In this document: positions 1 through 6,082 of the stretch, one piece after another
How positions within the stretch are numbered: the first letter of the stretch is position 1
How the letters are laid out: every line of letters starts with the position of its first letter
Assembly (NCBI GenBank): GCA_007135845.1
Contig: SLIC01000125.1
Span: forward strand, 1 to 8,774
From: Candidatus Brevefilum sp.
Lineage (GTDB): Bacteria; Chloroflexota; Anaerolineae; Anaerolineales; Anaerolineaceae
Length of the DNA stretch: 8,774 nucleotides
Direction: 5' to 3'
The notes under the pieces: model-generated
What the model saw: the letters and a program-made list of their open reading frames with translations, nothing else
The model's database searches: none
What the model was told of the DNA's origin: nothing
Translations under genes and position numbers: made by a program

Positions 1-1
1 A

Positions 2-18
2 TTTTTTTTTTTTTTTTT
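2..18. repeat. Homopolymer run of 17 T
   Basis: Seventeen consecutive T on the plus strand at the left edge of the window, read as poly-A by the leftward transcripts. No hairpin precedes it inside the window, so it cannot be called a terminator for a plus-strand gene. It may be a natural slippage-prone tract or a contig-end or assembly artefact. Confidence 0.8.
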
Positions 19-123
19 AAAGGCTAAATCTGTCGTTGACATGAACCCTATTTATTTATAAAAGTGTTCTGTACCTTTTAACTAACTTATCACGAAAACA
101 CACTTCGGAACGGGTCAGCTATG

Positions 124-179
124 TCCTACTTCCTACATCCTACTACCTAGTTCCTATTCACTCTTCCCCATGCCCCATT
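124..179. repeat. Degenerate heptanucleotide tandem array
   Basis: Eight consecutive 7-base units can be laid out without gaps: TCCTACT, TCCTACA, TCCTACT, ACCTAGT, TCCTATT, CACTCTT, CCCCATG, CCCCATT. The first five are close copies of TCCTACT. The sixth is degenerate. The last two form a second, C-rich variant. The array reaches the stop codon of the DUF1667 gene (179-181) and shares one base with it. The transcribed (minus) strand is purine-rich (AGTAGGA-like, then ATGGGGC-like). The form resembles the short tandem heptad repeats known from intergenic DNA of filamentous cyanobacteria (CCCCA-type), but no common origin is claimed. Apart from this array and the poly-T run, positions 1-178 hold no gene, no RNA and no clear terminator. 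Confidence 0.6.
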
Positions 180-550
180 CACTTATCCCTTAAAGGCATA
201 TCCCGACTGGCAACGATATCTATCCCGGTGCCAAGTGCGTTTTCTAAGACAACCTGGTTAATCTCCACCGGCGCAGGCACTTCAACCTGTCGAAGCAGTT
301 TTGCCAGCTGGGGAATGAGCGGCTTAGGAAAGGCTTTGCGTGTGTAAACTGGCACCAATGGATGCAAGCCGTCGCTTACCCGCACGGTGGATGCCACCAT
401 TCGGCGGGGATCCTGCAGCTCACAGATGGCGTAATCCTCACCGCGCTTGCAGCCATCCAAAACCTCCAAAACCTCTTTCCCCGCATGTTTGACCCGTAAC
501 AAGCATCCCTGGGGACAGGTTACGCAAATTATCTCGCTGTTTTCAACCAT
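179..550 (-). CDS. DUF1667 family protein, probable Fe-S partner of the upstream flavoenzymes
   Basis: A 123-residue cytoplasmic protein with no signal peptide or membrane segment. The N-terminal part carries C9-x2-C12-x3-C16 and then C34 in a CKRG context. This spacing resembles the [4Fe-4S] motif at the N terminus of molybdopterin oxidoreductases, so a cluster is likely but inferred. The C-terminal half has the family's PVYTRKAFPK and LGTGIDIVASRDMPL segments. DUF1667 genes usually follow a GlpA-like dehydrogenase and an FAD/NAD oxidoreductase, as here, and an electron-transfer or assembly role is the usual guess. The start is supported by AAAGGA (about 558-562) 7 nt before the ATG. The gene lies 32 bp after its upstream neighbour and is the last gene of the operon. 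Family assignment is confident; biochemical function is unknown. Confidence 0.88.
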   Translation of the reverse strand: MVENSEIICVTCPQGCLLRVKHAGKEVLEVLDGCKRGEDYAICELQDPRRMVASTVRVSDGLHPLVPVYTRKAFPKPLIPQLAKLLRQVEVPAPVEINQVVLENALGTGIDIVASRDMPLRDK

Positions 551-582
551 GCCAGATTCCTTTCATCCATACCATTAAAACC

Positions 583-1875
583 TTATCGTTTCCTGACGTT
601 CACGCTCAGTGAATTTGCCTTTTGAAGCGCGTCGTAAGCTTTGGATCGAATTGCCAGGGTCAGGATTTCACCTGGACGGGCATAAGCTTCTGCCTTTTTG
701 GCAACAACCTCACCATCCTGATCCTCAACCATCACCAATACCCGCTCCTCAATCGGAGCGAGCACTCGCATTTGCAAGCGGATCAGTTCTTCGCTCAAGT
801 TAATCTTATCCAGTTTATGAGGAACAACATAGCGAATGTTGTCACCAGCTGTCAGGGGGATTTGTTCGCCAACAATCACCTTCTCTGCCCGCGCAAAGTC
901 AGCCGCGCCTTTACCAGCAACATAGCCGGCTTCAGTTACCCAGTCCACCAAATCATAGACATGAACCACATTCCCAGCAGCAAAAATGCCGGGAACATTG
1001 GTCATGAAACGGTCATCCACATAGGGTCCATTGGTCACAGGGTCCAGCAAGACCCCTGCCTTCTTCGATAGTTCGTTCTCAGGGATTAAGCCAACAGACA
1101 GCAGCAGGGTATCGCAAGGAATGATCTCCTTGGTACCGGGAATCGGCTGCCATGATTCATCCACGCTGACAGCTTCAATGGCTTCCACACGGTCATTGCC
1201 GATGATGCGATTGACCGTCCGTTGAGTTTCAAGTGTGACACCGTAATCCAATAAACACTGCACATAATTCCTGGTCAACCCGGTCAGGTAGGGCATAATC
1301 TCCAGCACTCGTTCCACACGTGCCCCCTCGATCGAAAGCCGCCGAGCCATGATCATCCCAATATCACCCGAACCCAAGATCACAAAACGCTCGCCGGGCA
1401 TATAGCCCTCCACGTTCACAAACCGTTGAGCTGTCCCGGCGGTATACACACCAGCCGGTCGCGAGCCGGGTAACAGGATTTGAGCTCGGGTACGCTCCCT
1501 ACAGCCCATCGCTAACACGATGGCACCCGCTTTGAGCTCTATCAAGCCCTGGCTTTTGTTGATGGCGTATATTTTACGTTCAGGCGTGATATCCAGAACG
1601 ATGGTGTCCATCAAAGTTTCAACACCATGACCCTTAACTTCATCAATGAAATGCTGGGCATAACTAGGCCCGGGCATGTCCTCGTTAAACAGCTCTAACC
1701 CAAACCCATTGTGAATGCACTGTACCAGGATCCCGCCCAATTCCACGTCACGCTCGATGATTAACACATCTTCAGCACCATTTTCCTTGGCAGCAATCCC
1801 AGCTGCCAGCCCACCGGGTCCGCTGCCAATGATGATGACGTCGTATTCATTTTGACGTATTCGAACATTTTTCAT
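583..1875 (-). CDS. FAD/NAD(P)-dependent oxidoreductase, second gene of glp-like redox operon
   Basis: A 430-residue soluble flavoprotein of the pyridine-nucleotide oxidoreductase superfamily. An N-terminal FAD Rossmann motif (G17-x-G19-x2-G22, acidic E41) is followed by a central NAD(P) Rossmann motif (G168-x-G170-x2-G173) and a third FAD contact near 297-301 (IFAAG). There is no CxxC redox disulfide next to the flavin, so it is not a thioredoxin- or lipoamide-type reductase. C53 in LVQCIHNGFG and C125 in AMGCRER stand out. The PGSRPAGVYTAGTAQ segment (about 136-150) recalls the HcnB/sarcosine-oxidase-alpha/opine-oxidase branch. Residues from about 340 form a separate C-terminal region. The ATG overlaps the upstream stop by 4 nt (ATGA), with GGAGG (1883-1887) 7 nt before it, which indicates translational coupling. 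It occupies the GlpB position but is longer in motif content than a simple anchor subunit. The likely role is passing electrons between the dehydrogenase and NAD(P); the exact acceptor is not visible. Confidence 0.85.
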   Translation of the reverse strand: MKNVRIRQNEYDVIIIGSGPGGLAAGIAAKENGAEDVLIIERDVELGGILVQCIHNGFGLELFNEDMPGPSYAQHFIDEVKGHGVETLMDTIVLDITPERKIYAINKSQGLIELKAGAIVLAMGCRERTRAQILLPGSRPAGVYTAGTAQRFVNVEGYMPGERFVILGSGDIGMIMARRLSIEGARVERVLEIMPYLTGLTRNYVQCLLDYGVTLETQRTVNRIIGNDRVEAIEAVSVDESWQPIPGTKEIIPCDTLLLSVGLIPENELSKKAGVLLDPVTNGPYVDDRFMTNVPGIFAAGNVVHVYDLVDWVTEAGYVAGKGAADFARAEKVIVGEQIPLTAGDNIRYVVPHKLDKINLSEELIRLQMRVLAPIEERVLVMVEDQDGEVVAKKAEAYARPGEILTLAIRSKAYDALQKANSLSVNVRKR

Positions 1876-3389
1876 ATCAAGTCCTCCACGGTGAGGTGAT
1901 CCTGCTCGACATTCTTGGTCAGTCGGAAGATGAATTCGGAACCCTGTCCTTTCTTTGTGATCTCCTGGGGTGAGCGGCCCAGCTCACTGGCAAGAATCTC
2001 GACCACCCGGGGCATATCAAAACCTCCCTGGCAGCGCCCGGTGCCCAGCCAGGTGCGACGCTTAAGCGCGTCATAAGTGTCCGCTGGTATGGGTGCGTGT
2101 ATCTCTGCCAGAATCTCGCCTTCGGTGACCATTTCACAACGGCAAACGATACGGCCATATGAGGGATCTTTGGCGATCAGGTTGGCCTGTTCTTCACGGC
2201 TCAAGTGGCGAAAAACCGGGCGGGGGACTCGAATCGGGTTCCAATCTACCTTCTCTTCCAGCACCTCACCAGCACTCTGCAATAGTTCAATCACTTTGAG
2301 TGCCAGGGCTGGTGCAGCCGTAAAGCCTGGTGATTCAATCCCGGCCAGGTTCACCAAGCCATCCACCTTATCAGGAATTTCGATCAGGAAATCCTGATTG
2401 TATTCAATGTCCGGGTCAGGTGTGGGGGCATTTCCGGTAGCTCGCAAACCGGCAAATTGCGCTATGATATATTTACGCTCGATAGCTGGAACCAGCTTTT
2501 TACCACCCTCCCAAATCTCCTGGATACCCTCCTGGGTGACATCCTTATCTTCCTTAGATTCAACAAAATTGGCATTCGGGCCAACAATCACATTTCCATG
2601 CAGTGTGCCAGCGACCAGGATGCCCTTACCCTTTTCAGTGGGCGTTGGGAACAAAACCGTTGGTTGGGTTAGCTCAAAATCAGCTTTATCCAGGATCACA
2701 TATTCTCCACGGCGGGGTTGGATCTTGAATTCGGGTCTGACACCTGCTTTGTGCATAACCTCGTCCGTAAACAGCCCGGCTGCATTAATCACCCAACGGC
2801 TAAGAAAGTCTCCCTGGTTGGTGCGAACACCGATAATGCGCTTGCCCTCAAAAAGGAAATCCTCAAAGGCAGTACTGCGCTTAAGCTCAACCCCATTCAT
2901 CACTGCGTTTTCTGCTGCAGCAACCGTGGCTGCAAATGGATCGCTGATCGCACCTGTAGGTGCCCATAGAGCAGCCCTGGCATCCGGACGGATCAGGGGC
3001 TCTCTTTGCCGCATTTCTTCTCCACTGATGATCTCAATGCCTGGAACCCCATTAAGCCTGCCCCGTTCTTTCAGCTCTTCCAAAACGATCATATCACTTT
3101 CATCAACAGCCACCACATAATCACCGCAACGGCTGTAGTCGATACCGAGCTGATCTGAAAGCTTGGGCCACATCTCCACAGCCATCACATTGGTGATCGC
3201 TTTATTCGAGCCTGGCAGGGCATCGTAACCCGCATGGACGATGGCAGAGTTTGCCGAGCTGGCGCCCATGCCAACATCAACTTCTTTTTCAATCAGCAGT
3301 ATGTCCAGGTTGTATTTCGAAAGGAACCGAGCCACCATACTGCCAACGATCCCGGCACCGATTATGATGACATCATAGTTTTTTGCCAT
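1872..3389 (-). CDS. glpA: GlpA-like FAD-dependent glycerol-3-phosphate dehydrogenase with Bfd-type C-terminal domain
   Basis: A 505-residue protein from the chosen start. An N-terminal DAO-family FAD fold shows G11-x-G13-x2-G16 and E34, followed by GASSANSAIVHAGYDALPG (42-60), the flavin-site segment typical of GlpA-like enzymes. After a second half with NLAGIESPGFTAAPALA (about 347-363), a Bfd-like [2Fe-2S] domain begins near 412 with C416-x-C418 and, 34 residues on, GTGRCQGGF containing C453. The fourth ligand, expected at 458, is Asp. The family oxidises glycerol-3-phosphate to dihydroxyacetone phosphate; related 2-hydroxy acids are possible substrates. No GlpC-like anchor lies nearby. 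It is first in a three-gene operon and its stop overlaps the next start. An ATG 12 nt upstream (3399-3401) is in frame, but GGAGG lies exactly between the two ATGs, 5 nt before the inner one, and the inner start gives a conventional MAKNYDVIIIGAG N terminus. Annotation as glpA is by family; substrate is inferred. Confidence 0.85.
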   Translation of the reverse strand: MAKNYDVIIIGAGIVGSMVARFLSKYNLDILLIEKEVDVGMGASSANSAIVHAGYDALPGSNKAITNVMAVEMWPKLSDQLGIDYSRCGDYVVAVDESDMIVLEELKERGRLNGVPGIEIISGEEMRQREPLIRPDARAALWAPTGAISDPFAATVAAAENAVMNGVELKRSTAFEDFLFEGKRIIGVRTNQGDFLSRWVINAAGLFTDEVMHKAGVRPEFKIQPRRGEYVILDKADFELTQPTVLFPTPTEKGKGILVAGTLHGNVIVGPNANFVESKEDKDVTQEGIQEIWEGGKKLVPAIERKYIIAQFAGLRATGNAPTPDPDIEYNQDFLIEIPDKVDGLVNLAGIESPGFTAAPALALKVIELLQSAGEVLEEKVDWNPIRVPRPVFRHLSREEQANLIAKDPSYGRIVCRCEMVTEGEILAEIHAPIPADTYDALKRRTWLGTGRCQGGFDMPRVVEILASELGRSPQEITKKGQGSEFIFRLTKNVEQDHLTVEDLI

Positions 3390-3394
3390 GCAAT

Positions 3395-3399
3395 CCTCC
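3395..3399 (-). promoter_or_regulatory. Ribosome binding site that decides the glpA-like start
   Basis: GGAGG on the minus strand, 5 nt before the ATG at 3387-3389. It lies downstream of the alternative in-frame ATG at 3399-3401, overlapping its last base, so that ATG cannot use it. This favours the shorter 505-residue product. Confidence 0.75.
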
Positions 3400-3457
3400 A
3401 TTTAATCATTGCCTGATCCACGCAAAGCTTGTAAAGCAAGTGGAAAAGACCCAACCA

Positions 3458-3463
3458 ATTATA
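3458..3463 (-). promoter_or_regulatory. Candidate -10 box of the redox operon
   Basis: A perfect TATAAT on the minus strand, 68 nt before the chosen start of the glpA-like gene, implying a leader of about 60 nt. No good -35 is seen at 16-18 bp: the hexamer at 17 bp is AAAAGT. TTGAAA lies only 12 bp away. A promoter with a weak -35 that depends on an activator is a reasonable reading. Confidence 0.5.
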
Positions 3464-3466
3464 CCC

Positions 3467-3489
3467 GTAAAACTTTTTCAACTTTTTAC
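3467..3489. repeat. Tandem and inverted repeat across the -35 region of the redox operon
   Basis: On the plus strand a 9-base unit AACTTTTT(C/A) occurs twice in tandem at 3471-3479 and 3480-3488. The stretch is also bounded by GTAAAA (3467-3472) and its complement TTTTAC (3484-3489), an inverted repeat with an 11-base centre. It lies 3 bp upstream of the TATAAT box, where a regulator would contact the -35 region. Operator function is inferred; the AT-rich composition makes chance similarity possible. Confidence 0.35.
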
Positions 3490-3520
3490 CCCGCATTGAA
3501 CAAGAAACAAGGACACTAAT

Positions 3521-3530
3521 GGTAATTACC
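3521..3530. repeat. 10-bp perfect palindrome GGTAATTACC
   Basis: A perfectly self-complementary 10-mer in the 172-bp spacer between the secreted-protein gene and the redox operon, about 58 bp upstream of the TATAAT box. It could be an operator half-site pair for a dimeric regulator. It is too short and has no T-tract, so it is not a terminator. Confidence 0.3.
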
Positions 3531-3561
3531 CGTTCTAACACTCGATGAAACTAAAATGCTT

Positions 3562-4302
3562 TCACGGAACAATCCTTATGGGTACGCTGTCTAGAACGGC
3601 ATCGATGCCTGGCAAATCGGAGGTTTGTCGAATTACCAAACGGAGATCCTGGATGGTTGAATTTGGCAAATAAGGTAGAACTACCTCAAAATCAATCAAG
3701 TCGCCTGGTTGATCAACCCGCAACTGCCGCGTCACAATTGTGTTTCCATTCTTGTTTATCAGTTCAAATATGACTGGTCGGTCATTAATCGGCTCGACTG
3801 TGCCCACAACGATCAGGGGTGACTCGCTAATTTCTGCCCCCGGATTTGGATGCTTGATCAAAAGCCAGGGCTGCCCTTCAATTGGCATTTCAATCCTTGC
3901 CTCACCACTGCTTTGCAGGATTACTGGCACTGAGCGTATTGAGATCGGCCGTCTTGCTTGATCTTCGGTGGCAATTGTGAGCATAGCCCGTGTACTTTCT
4001 CCTGGAATCTCAAACAATAAGTCGGTAAGGAGTTCAACCGTAGAATGACCCGTCGAGTTTACCCGCAGCACTTGCCTGGCTAGTAAGTTTTGCTGCCAAT
4101 CAACCAGGATCACCCGTACCAGGTCACCATCACCGGGACTAACCGATGCATTAATTTGAATAGGTGCCGTCACAACGGAATTTGTTCCAGGACTGAGAAT
4201 TCGAAGATCTTGACTTGTCTGAGCCTTGCTCTGGTAGGAAGTAAATAAACTCAAACCGAGCAATATACTCAAGAGAATCAAACTTTTAAATCGAGAATGC
4301 AT
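3562..4302 (-). CDS. Secreted protein with two Ig-like modules, function unknown
   Basis: A 246-residue exported protein from the ATG at 4300-4302. Residues 1-27 form a Sec signal peptide: positively charged MHSRFK, a hydrophobic core (about 7-20), and a likely type I cleavage after SKA (25-27). There is no lipobox cysteine; the protein has no cysteine at all. Two beta-rich modules follow. The first (about 32-130) starts LRILSPGTNSVVTAPIQINA. The second (about 146-246) starts WLLIKHPNPGAEISESPLIVVGTV, a pattern seen in Gmad2-like and other bacterial Ig-like domains. No catalytic motif or membrane anchor is seen, so a cell-surface or extracellular binding or structural role is likely. A TTG start at 4315-4317 would add five residues but overlaps the TATAAT box and has no Shine-Dalgarno. 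The ATG also lacks one but fits leaderless initiation. Its neighbours do not suggest a pathway. No intrinsic terminator is seen after it. Confidence 0.75.
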   Translation of the reverse strand: MHSRFKSLILLSILLGLSLFTSYQSKAQTSQDLRILSPGTNSVVTAPIQINASVSPGDGDLVRVILVDWQQNLLARQVLRVNSTGHSTVELLTDLLFEIPGESTRAMLTIATEDQARRPISIRSVPVILQSSGEARIEMPIEGQPWLLIKHPNPGAEISESPLIVVGTVEPINDRPVIFELINKNGNTIVTRQLRVDQPGDLIDFEVVLPYLPNSTIQDLRLVIRQTSDLPGIDAVLDSVPIRIVP

Positions 4303-4308
4303 GGCGAA

Positions 4309-4338
4309 ATTATACAACCATCTGCGTTCTTTGGTCGA
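4309..4338 (-). promoter_or_regulatory. Promoter placed for leaderless transcription of the secreted-protein gene
   Basis: A perfect TATAAT (4309-4314) ends 6 nt before the ATG at 4300-4302, which places the expected first transcribed base on the A of the start codon. A partial -35, TCGACC (4333-4338), matches TTGACA at 4 of 6 positions with an 18-bp spacer. No Shine-Dalgarno precedes the ATG, which is consistent with a leaderless mRNA. Confidence 0.55.
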
Positions 4339-4378
4339 AATGATAATAAAATCCTCCAGTAATCATGTTTAGTGTTTT

Positions 4379-4404
4379 ATTCGAGGAGAACCAGGAACTC
4401 GAAT
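4379..4404. repeat. Inverted repeat ATTCGAG-N12-CTCGAAT
   Basis: Seven-base arms (4379-4385 and 4398-4404) are perfectly complementary around a 12-base centre. The repeat lies about 40 bp upstream of the -35 of the secreted-protein promoter and downstream of the carboxypeptidase terminator. The minus strand continues with AAAAC rather than T, so it is not an intrinsic terminator in the direction of transcription. A regulator-binding site is the more likely reading, but this is inference. Confidence 0.4.
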
Positions 4405-4425
4405 TACCTAGCAGTTATAGCCACA

Positions 4426-4466
4426 AAACAACAGGGTAACCTGGAGCCAGGCTAACCCTGTTGTTT
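4426..4466 (-). terminator. Intrinsic terminator of the M32 carboxypeptidase gene
   Basis: A long hairpin lies 33 bp after the carboxypeptidase stop codon. The outer arms AAACAACAGGGT (4426-4437) and ACCCTGTTGTTT (4455-4466) pair perfectly over 12 bp, and CCTG/CAGG extends the stem after a small asymmetric internal loop. The minus strand leaves the GC core as CTGTTGTTTTG, a T-rich tail that suits termination of leftward transcription. It separates the carboxypeptidase from the secreted-protein gene. Confidence 0.85.
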
Positions 4467-4499
4467 AAGTGATTAAATTAATCCAAATGCAGTGGAAAT

Positions 4500-6020
4500 C
4501 TAAAGCCCGTATATTTCTGAATACTTCTTTTGCAAATAGGCCAAGTAAGGCTCAGGTGTAAGTTTCGCACCTGTGGCTTTGAGCAATATCTCCTGGGGTT
4601 CATACTTGCCACCATATTGATGGATGTGCTCTCCCATCCAATCCAGGACTGATTCAAATTTCCCCTGTGCAATTTCATCCGGCACATTGGGGTGTTCTTC
4701 CAGCAGCTTGTCCCATAATTGAACGGAGGCTAAATTCCCAAGCGCATAGGTCGGGAAATAGCCAATCATACCACCGCTCCAATGCACATCCTGTAAAGCC
4801 CCATGAGCATCATCTGGCGGCGTAATCCCGAGGTATTCTTGCGTCTTGCTGTTCCAAATATCCGGCAAATCTGATACCGCAATGGTCCCTTCCATTAAAC
4901 CAAGCTCGATCTCTAAGCGAAGCATAATGTGCAAGTTGTAGGTGGCTTCATCCGCTTCAACTCGTATGAAAGAAGGCTCAACTTTATTTATCCCACGATA
5001 AAAGTCATTTACACTGATATTCCCCAAGTGTTCAGGGAACAGCATCTGGAGGGAAGGGTAAAAGTGTGTCCAGAACTCCTGGCTGCGCCCGATGATATTT
5101 TCCCATAAACGAGATTGGGATTCATGGATAGCAAGAGATGCAGCGCCTCTGAGGGGATGACGTTTATACTTTTCAGCCAAACCCTGTCCGTATAAAGCAT
5201 GACCGGCTTCGTGCATGGTGCTGAAAATCGCAGAACCAGGGTCTTCCTTGAGGTAGCGTGTGGTTATGCGCACATCACCAAGCCCAAATTCAGTTGTAAA
5301 GGGATGCGGGGAAACATCCAAACGACCACGATCCCAATCATAGCCAAAGCAAGTGATCACATAACGCCCAAAAATCTCTTGATAATCCTCTTTGTAATAT
5401 TGTTTGATGAAAGAATTGTCAGGGGGGTCTTTCTCAGCAATTTCTTGCAGGAGCTGTACCTGCTGCGGTCGCAGTTTATCAAAAATCTCTATCACTTCTG
5501 CAGTTTTCATGCCCGGTTCAAAATCATCCAGCAGTGGATCATAGACGTGATCGTAAGGTTTGTAAAGTTCGACATACTGCTTGCGAAGATCAACAATCTT
5601 GACCAGGTGCGGCTCAAAGATGGAGAAGTCCGCTTGGGTTTTCGCCTTAACCCAGGCTTCGTTAGCAATGGAGCTGGTTTTAATCGTTTCCATTAGCAGG
5701 GGCAGGGGTATCTTAGCCTGTTTCTCATAGAATTTTTTAGAAACCTTCACAGCCCTGGCTTCATCCGTCTCAGCATATAGATCCCCAACCTCTTCTTCAA
5801 GATCAGCAATCAATTGACCGACTTCATCCGTCGCAAATTTTTCATGTATAATGCGGCCCAAAGCTGCTGACTGCATGGCGCGTTCTTCCGAACCGCCAGG
5901 AGGCATGTTAACTTGCTGGTCCCACCCCAATACAGCACTGATGTGACTGAGATCCGTTAATTCTGCAACCAGCTCAAATAATTTCAGCATTTTTTCAGAA
6001 TGTTTTTTATTATCTATCAT
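4500..6020 (-). CDS. M32 family (Taq-type) zinc metallocarboxypeptidase
   Basis: A 506-residue cytoplasmic enzyme, the usual length for peptidase family M32, which releases C-terminal amino acids from peptides. The zinc site is intact: H270-E271-A-G-H274 (HEXXH, E271 catalytic) and the downstream HESQSR motif (299-304), in which E300 is the expected third zinc ligand. Other family signatures are present: LGWDQQVNMPPGG (31-43), HPFTTEF (239-245), DVRITTRY (249-256), IRVEADEATYNLHIMLR (352-368) and GYFPTYALG (420-428). There is no signal peptide. The start has GAGAGGA (6026-6032) 5 nt before the ATG. Only 62 bp separate it from the upstream dehydrogenase and no convincing terminator lies between, so the two may be co-transcribed. 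A strong terminator follows. The likely role is general turnover of peptides. Family assignment is very secure; the native substrate is unknown. Confidence 0.95.
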   Translation of the reverse strand: MIDNKKHSEKMLKLFELVAELTDLSHISAVLGWDQQVNMPPGGSEERAMQSAALGRIIHEKFATDEVGQLIADLEEEVGDLYAETDEARAVKVSKKFYEKQAKIPLPLLMETIKTSSIANEAWVKAKTQADFSIFEPHLVKIVDLRKQYVELYKPYDHVYDPLLDDFEPGMKTAEVIEIFDKLRPQQVQLLQEIAEKDPPDNSFIKQYYKEDYQEIFGRYVITCFGYDWDRGRLDVSPHPFTTEFGLGDVRITTRYLKEDPGSAIFSTMHEAGHALYGQGLAEKYKRHPLRGAASLAIHESQSRLWENIIGRSQEFWTHFYPSLQMLFPEHLGNISVNDFYRGINKVEPSFIRVEADEATYNLHIMLRLEIELGLMEGTIAVSDLPDIWNSKTQEYLGITPPDDAHGALQDVHWSGGMIGYFPTYALGNLASVQLWDKLLEEHPNVPDEIAQGKFESVLDWMGEHIHQYGGKYEPQEILLKATGAKLTPEPYLAYLQKKYSEIYGL

Positions 6021-6082
6021 GCAGATCCTCTCAAGTAAGTTAGAAGGTAGAACGCATTAGAAAAAGAGTGCTCTGTACAGAC

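Noticed and set aside
40..110. Hairpin AAGTGT/ACACTT downstream of the redox operon as terminator
   Set aside because: The arms are 6 bp with a loop of more than 30 bases and no T-tract in the transcribed direction.
622..1071. A 149-codon open frame on the plus strand
   Set aside because: It lies entirely within the antisense of the well-supported FAD/NAD oxidoreductase gene, has no recognisable motif, and reads as low-complexity shadow sequence.
2398..3120. A 240-codon open frame on the plus strand
   Set aside because: It is antisense to the glpA-like gene, whose motifs fix the true frame. The translation is Ser/Pro/Arg-rich, typical of a shadow frame.
5199..5696. A 165-codon open frame on the plus strand
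   Set aside because: It is antisense to the M32 carboxypeptidase, across the HEXXH region, and has no domain or ribosome binding site.
6061..6082. Possible terminator between the dehydrogenase and carboxypeptidase (AGAG-CA-CTCT followed by T5)
   Set aside because: The stem is only 4 bp with a 2-base loop, too weak to call; co-transcription is left open.
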